Assembly (NCBI RefSeq): GCF_010894455.1
Contig: NZ_JAAIXY010000009.1
Coordinates: forward strand, 302,484 to 366,483
Direction: 5' to 3'
DNA: 64,000 nt
From: Myxococcus eversor
GTDB lineage: Bacteria; Myxococcota; Myxococcia; Myxococcales; Myxococcaceae
A model generated the notes under the pieces. It was not told the origin of the DNA and did not search any database. It was given only the letters and a program-made list of their open reading frames with translations. The translations under genes were made by a program, and so were the position numbers. This document shows, one piece after another, positions 63,901-64,000 of this stretch (position 1 is the stretch's first letter; every line of letters begins with the position of its first letter).

Positions 63901-64000
63901 ACGTGGTGGTGGGTTCACCAGTATCGGGGCGGACGACGAAGGAGGTCGAAGGGCTGATTGGCTTCTTCGTGAACACGCTGGTGGTGAGGACGGAGGCGTC
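54921..64000 (+). CDS. Non-ribosomal peptide synthetase, at least C-A-T-C-A-T-C-T-C, 3' end outside window
   Basis: One uninterrupted frame of over 3026 codons from ATG 54921 (GAGG about 7 bases upstream) to the window edge. By residue: C1 (26-453, HHISCDGWS at 157), A1 (484-1015; FTSGSTGTPKG, YGPTETH), T1 (GGHSL about 1062), C2 (1122-1545; HHLVADGWS), A2 (1574-2060; FTSGSTGRPKG, YGPTEST), T2 (about 2104), C3 (2174-2594; HHIVADGWS), T3 (about 2665, DNFFERGGHSL), C4 (from 2731; HHIVADGWS at 2860), cut off. All four C domains keep HHxxxDG. Module 3 has no A domain. By eye, A1's pocket reads D-V-Q-F-V-A-Q-V-V, close to proline-type codes (GrsB1); A2's reads roughly D-A-L-H-L-G-C-L-F, which I cannot match. 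C1 would accept the starter from the discrete carrier upstream. Confidence 0.95.
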   Translation, partial: MSANEPKPASPRVRRPPPVVPVRREGPPPLSFAQRRMWFLSRLDPSGFAYNAPFFARLKGCLDVSTLERALTEVVRRHEALRTTFVEVEGEPVQCIAPEAPVSLVVERLEGPEREQEARRLAEEEARRPFDLGTGPMLRARLLRLDEEEHVLLLTLHHISCDGWSLSLLERDVGELYGAFLEGRESKLPVLTVQYADHAAWQREWLKGEVLEEQLAWWKQHLEGASPALELPTDRPRPPVQSAKGAVLGVPLPAELMKALRERCKQEAVTPFMLLLASLQALLSRHSGQPDVVVGTPIAGRTRREVEGLIGFFANTLALRVDVDGNESFKSLLGRVRQACMGAYQHQDVPFERLVDALRPVRDLSRSPLFQVLLVLQNAPPLVRLSGLESRDVDFEPGVAKFDLTLFVRETPEGWVALWEYSTALFDEATVRGLASHHVALLKGVLEDPERKVGQVDLLDAEERRKVLVEWPWQEEVRHPSWLMHRRVEAQAARTPSAMAVTNGGGSLTYAQLEQRANQLAHHLMALGVRPGSVVGLCLERSSLDLPVAVLATLKTGAACLPLDPGYPPSRLARMLDDVGAPVVLVHAALERALPEEGTARRVRLEEEAARIAEQSTVAPGWVLSPELPCYVLFTSGSTGTPKGVTMSHRAFGTLVNWQLASTSAPGARTLQFASLSFDVSFQELFCTLGEGGTLVLVSAATRQDPATLMAYLREHRVERLFVPFVALQALSERARHETELPPLREVVTAGEPLQVTPAVVSFFERLPGCVLENQYGPTETHVVTAWRAKGPPSTWPALPPVGRPIVPARVWVLDAWGAPCPIGVTGEVCVGERSLAHGYWGRPELTAERFAPNILDKDRDGPRIYRTGDRGRWLADGNLELQGRADEQVKVRGFRVELGEVEVALKELPGVTDAAVVVRRTDGGEKRLVGYVVRPESSDAENQKRRLANQLPESSDAEDLKLRLANRLLESWDAEDLKRRLAKRLPEYMVPGVLVRLEALPLTPSGKVNRRALPEVDSRRAEAGARYEAPRDALERTLAEVWREVLGVSPVGVRDDFFALGGHSLLATRVVSRLRDALGHDVPVRLLFEAPTVEALAERLGALGGHARLPVLTRAERLVDPPLSFAQQRLWFLAQLDAGGHSYNLPFVVRLRGAVKVEALERALAEVVRRHEALRTSFVEVGGEPVQRVAADAVVPLTVESVEGADDVEEAVRSRVVREVQAPFDVARAPLLRATLLRTRGDEQVLVVVLHHLVADGWSLGVLTRELEALYVEASSLPELPVQYADYSVWQHGWLKGDVEASQLSWWHEAMKGAPPVLELPTDRPRPAVQGYRGASVPVRLSSELSEALRRLSRREGVTLYMTLLAGFQVLLARYSGQWDVVVGSPVSGRTARETEGLMGFFVNTLALRAQPDAASSFQVFLCQTKETVLGALAHQDVPFERLVEHLRPERDLSRSPLFQVLFTLQEAAPLLSLPGVTASPWDFASTIAKFDLELLLVDAPGAAVEGQLIYNADLFEPSTVQRISECFLELLRNLSSRPEARLSSLPLLPPDERQRVLEAWNQTAVEFPREGCVHHLFEEQVALRPDAVALEFGEQRLSYRELEARANQLAWALKARGVGVDVLVAVCLERSVELIVSLLAILKAGGAYVPLDSSYPARRLEQMLEDTTPRLLITTRALLAQLPQEGRPELMLLEEERLADLPTTAPRMPVSGRNLAYVDFTSGSTGRPKGVAVEHRGVLRLLYGAPYARLGPEETFLLIAPISFDASTLEVWGPLCLGGRLVVFPPRSPSELDLLTDVLHRHSVTLLHLTAGLFSQMVELGMDGLKGVRQLLTGGDVVSAPHVKRVLEELKIPVTACYGPTESTLFTSVHRMTRVEDVGASVPIGRPIGNTQVYVLDAGMEPVPVGVAGELYIGGDGLARGYLRQPDVTADRFIPNPFSAVPGERLYRTGDLARFRSDGVLEFLGRRDSQVKVRGYRIELAEVEASLLAHPAVKDGLVVVRDGAGGKRLVAYYVEQAQPPEAPRVRDWLKQKLPEFMVPSAFVKLAALPLTANGKVDRKALPSPEQDGPSAEAVQGPRTVMESLVARIWTPLLGVARVGVKDDFFALGGHSLLATRVVSRLRAALGRDVPVRWVFEAPTVEALAERLEAVKASGQGMSTPVPTRVSRQATMPLSFAQQRLWFLGKLDAGGYSYNLPFVVRLRGTLNLKALEQSLAAVVRRHEALRTTLEEVEGEPVQRIASGVTVPLAVVEASEDGVRGQVETLARQSFDLGKGPLLRVTLLKLGEQEHVLVLVLHHIVADGWSMGVLTKELEALYGAQVGGSQATLPELPVQYADYAVWQREWLKGEVLEEQLSWWRARLAGAPEVLEVPTDRPRPAVQGYRGASVAVKLSVELSEKLKRLSRAEGVTLYMTLLAGFQVLLARYSGQWDVVVGSPVSGRTTKEVEGLIGFFVNTLVVRTEASSELTFREMLERVKESVLGAFGHQEVPFEKLVEALQSSRDLSRAPLVQIAFGLNGPSQLPALPGLSSSEVTYEPGMAKFDLALSVREDAEDLTGFWELNTDLFDAATVERLATHYQQVLEAVVENPEARLSALPMSGHHEVPVKVPVARLQARRLDLLAPESVPQGFIAPRTAIEELVAGVWAPLLGVKHVGAEDNFFERGGHSLLVMQVASRLREVLGHEVSVRMLFEAPTVATLARSLETLVGGGAGRGRPELVPTTRTEASPQSFAQQRLWFLDRLEPNNPLYNIPLAMRLTGALDVAALERSFHVLIRRHESLRTTFEQGDHGATQHIHPFEPAPLPLVDLSSLPALAREQEALRLGAEEGQRPFDLGKGPLLRVTLLKLGEQEHVLVLVLHHIVADGWSMGVLTKELEALYGAQVGGSQATLPELPVQYADYAVWQREWLKGEVLEEQLSWWRARLAGAPEVLEVPTDRPRPAVQGYRGASVAVKLSVELSEKLKRLSRAEGVTLYMTLLAGFQVLLARYSGQWDVVVGSPVSGRTTKEVEGLIGFFVNTLVVRTEA
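61731..62314 (+). repeat. Near-identical segment, copy 1 (within C3)
   Basis: 584 bases matching 63417-64000 at a constant offset of 1686 bases. By eye only four differences, all in the first 120 bases and all synonymous, so about 194 residues are identical between condensation domains C3 and C4. The upstream part of the two domains is clearly diverged, so copy 1 starts abruptly. The right-hand limit is set by the window edge, so the repeat may be longer. Confidence 0.92.
63417..64000 (+). repeat. Near-identical segment, copy 2 (within C4)
   Basis: Second copy of the 61731-62314 segment, from the phrase encoding FDLGKGPLLRVTLLKLGEQ to the window end. It covers the HHxxxDG active site and the middle of the condensation domain. 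Confidence 0.92.

Noticed and set aside
54921..64000. Frameshift or split in the NRPS
   Set aside because: Codon phase was checked at landmarks in C1/A1 (56811), C2 (58671), A2 (60081), C3 (61821) and C4 (63498); all agree with ATG 54921.

Overview
The window is very GC-rich (strong third-position G/C, dense antisense shadow frames, almost no intergenic space). It carries several hallmarks of a myxobacterium of the Myxococcus/Corallococcus type: a MYXO-CTERM surface anchor, an AgmX/PglI-type C-terminal domain on an FHA protein, many Cys-anchored lipoproteins, thrombospondin type 3 repeats, an FHA-sigma54 activator and a large NRPS. No rRNA, tRNA, CRISPR array or insertion sequence was seen.

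Region 1 (1-10096, minus strand) is one translationally coupled operon for a cell-envelope machine resembling the Glt (gliding) and Nfs (spore coat) complexes. It encodes a small secreted protein, an FHA/TonB-like GltG-type protein, an outer-membrane beta-barrel, two large TPR-type proteins, two lipoproteins and a truncated TPR protein. No TolQ/TolR-type motor genes are present.

Region 2 (10332-23315, mostly plus strand) is an adhesion locus: a di-haem cytochrome/propeller protein, three paralogous von Willebrand A-like lipoproteins with calcium-binding repeats, the MYXO-CTERM thrombospondin-repeat protein MtsC and the large lipoprotein MtsF. It ends in a strong terminator hairpin and is followed by two small lipoproteins.

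Region 3 (23312-43836) is a mixed set: a two-subunit GMC-type dehydrogenase (Tat-exported small subunit), more lipoproteins, a DUF3332 protein, an M15 peptidase, an FHA-sigma54 activator, a duplicated amidohydrolase, a beta-propeller lipoprotein, a methyltransferase, an OmpR-type two-component pair, a second di-haem protein, small unknowns and gpsA.

Region 4 (about 43914-64000, running off the right edge) is the most striking part: a biosynthetic gene cluster with two divergent operons. The minus-strand operon has eight tightly packed, mostly overlapping genes: both halves of a split transketolase, homologues of LysX, LysY, LysZ and LysK (enzymes that normally act on substrates bound to the amino-group carrier protein LysW), a sulfotransferase and an atypical SDR. 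The plus-strand operon has a stand-alone acyl-adenylating ligase, a discrete carrier protein and an NRPS of more than 3000 residues. An MFS exporter lies next to the cluster. Split transketolase plus LysX/Y/Z/K enzymes is the known logic for making unusual amino acids (the DADH unit of vazabitide A, and the related ficellomycin and azinomycin pathways in Streptomyces). I infer a myxobacterial version feeding a modified, probably cyclised amino acid to the NRPS. No LysW-like carrier and no aminotransferase is visible in the window. The third NRPS module has lost its adenylation domain, and the third and fourth condensation domains share a 584-base, essentially identical segment.
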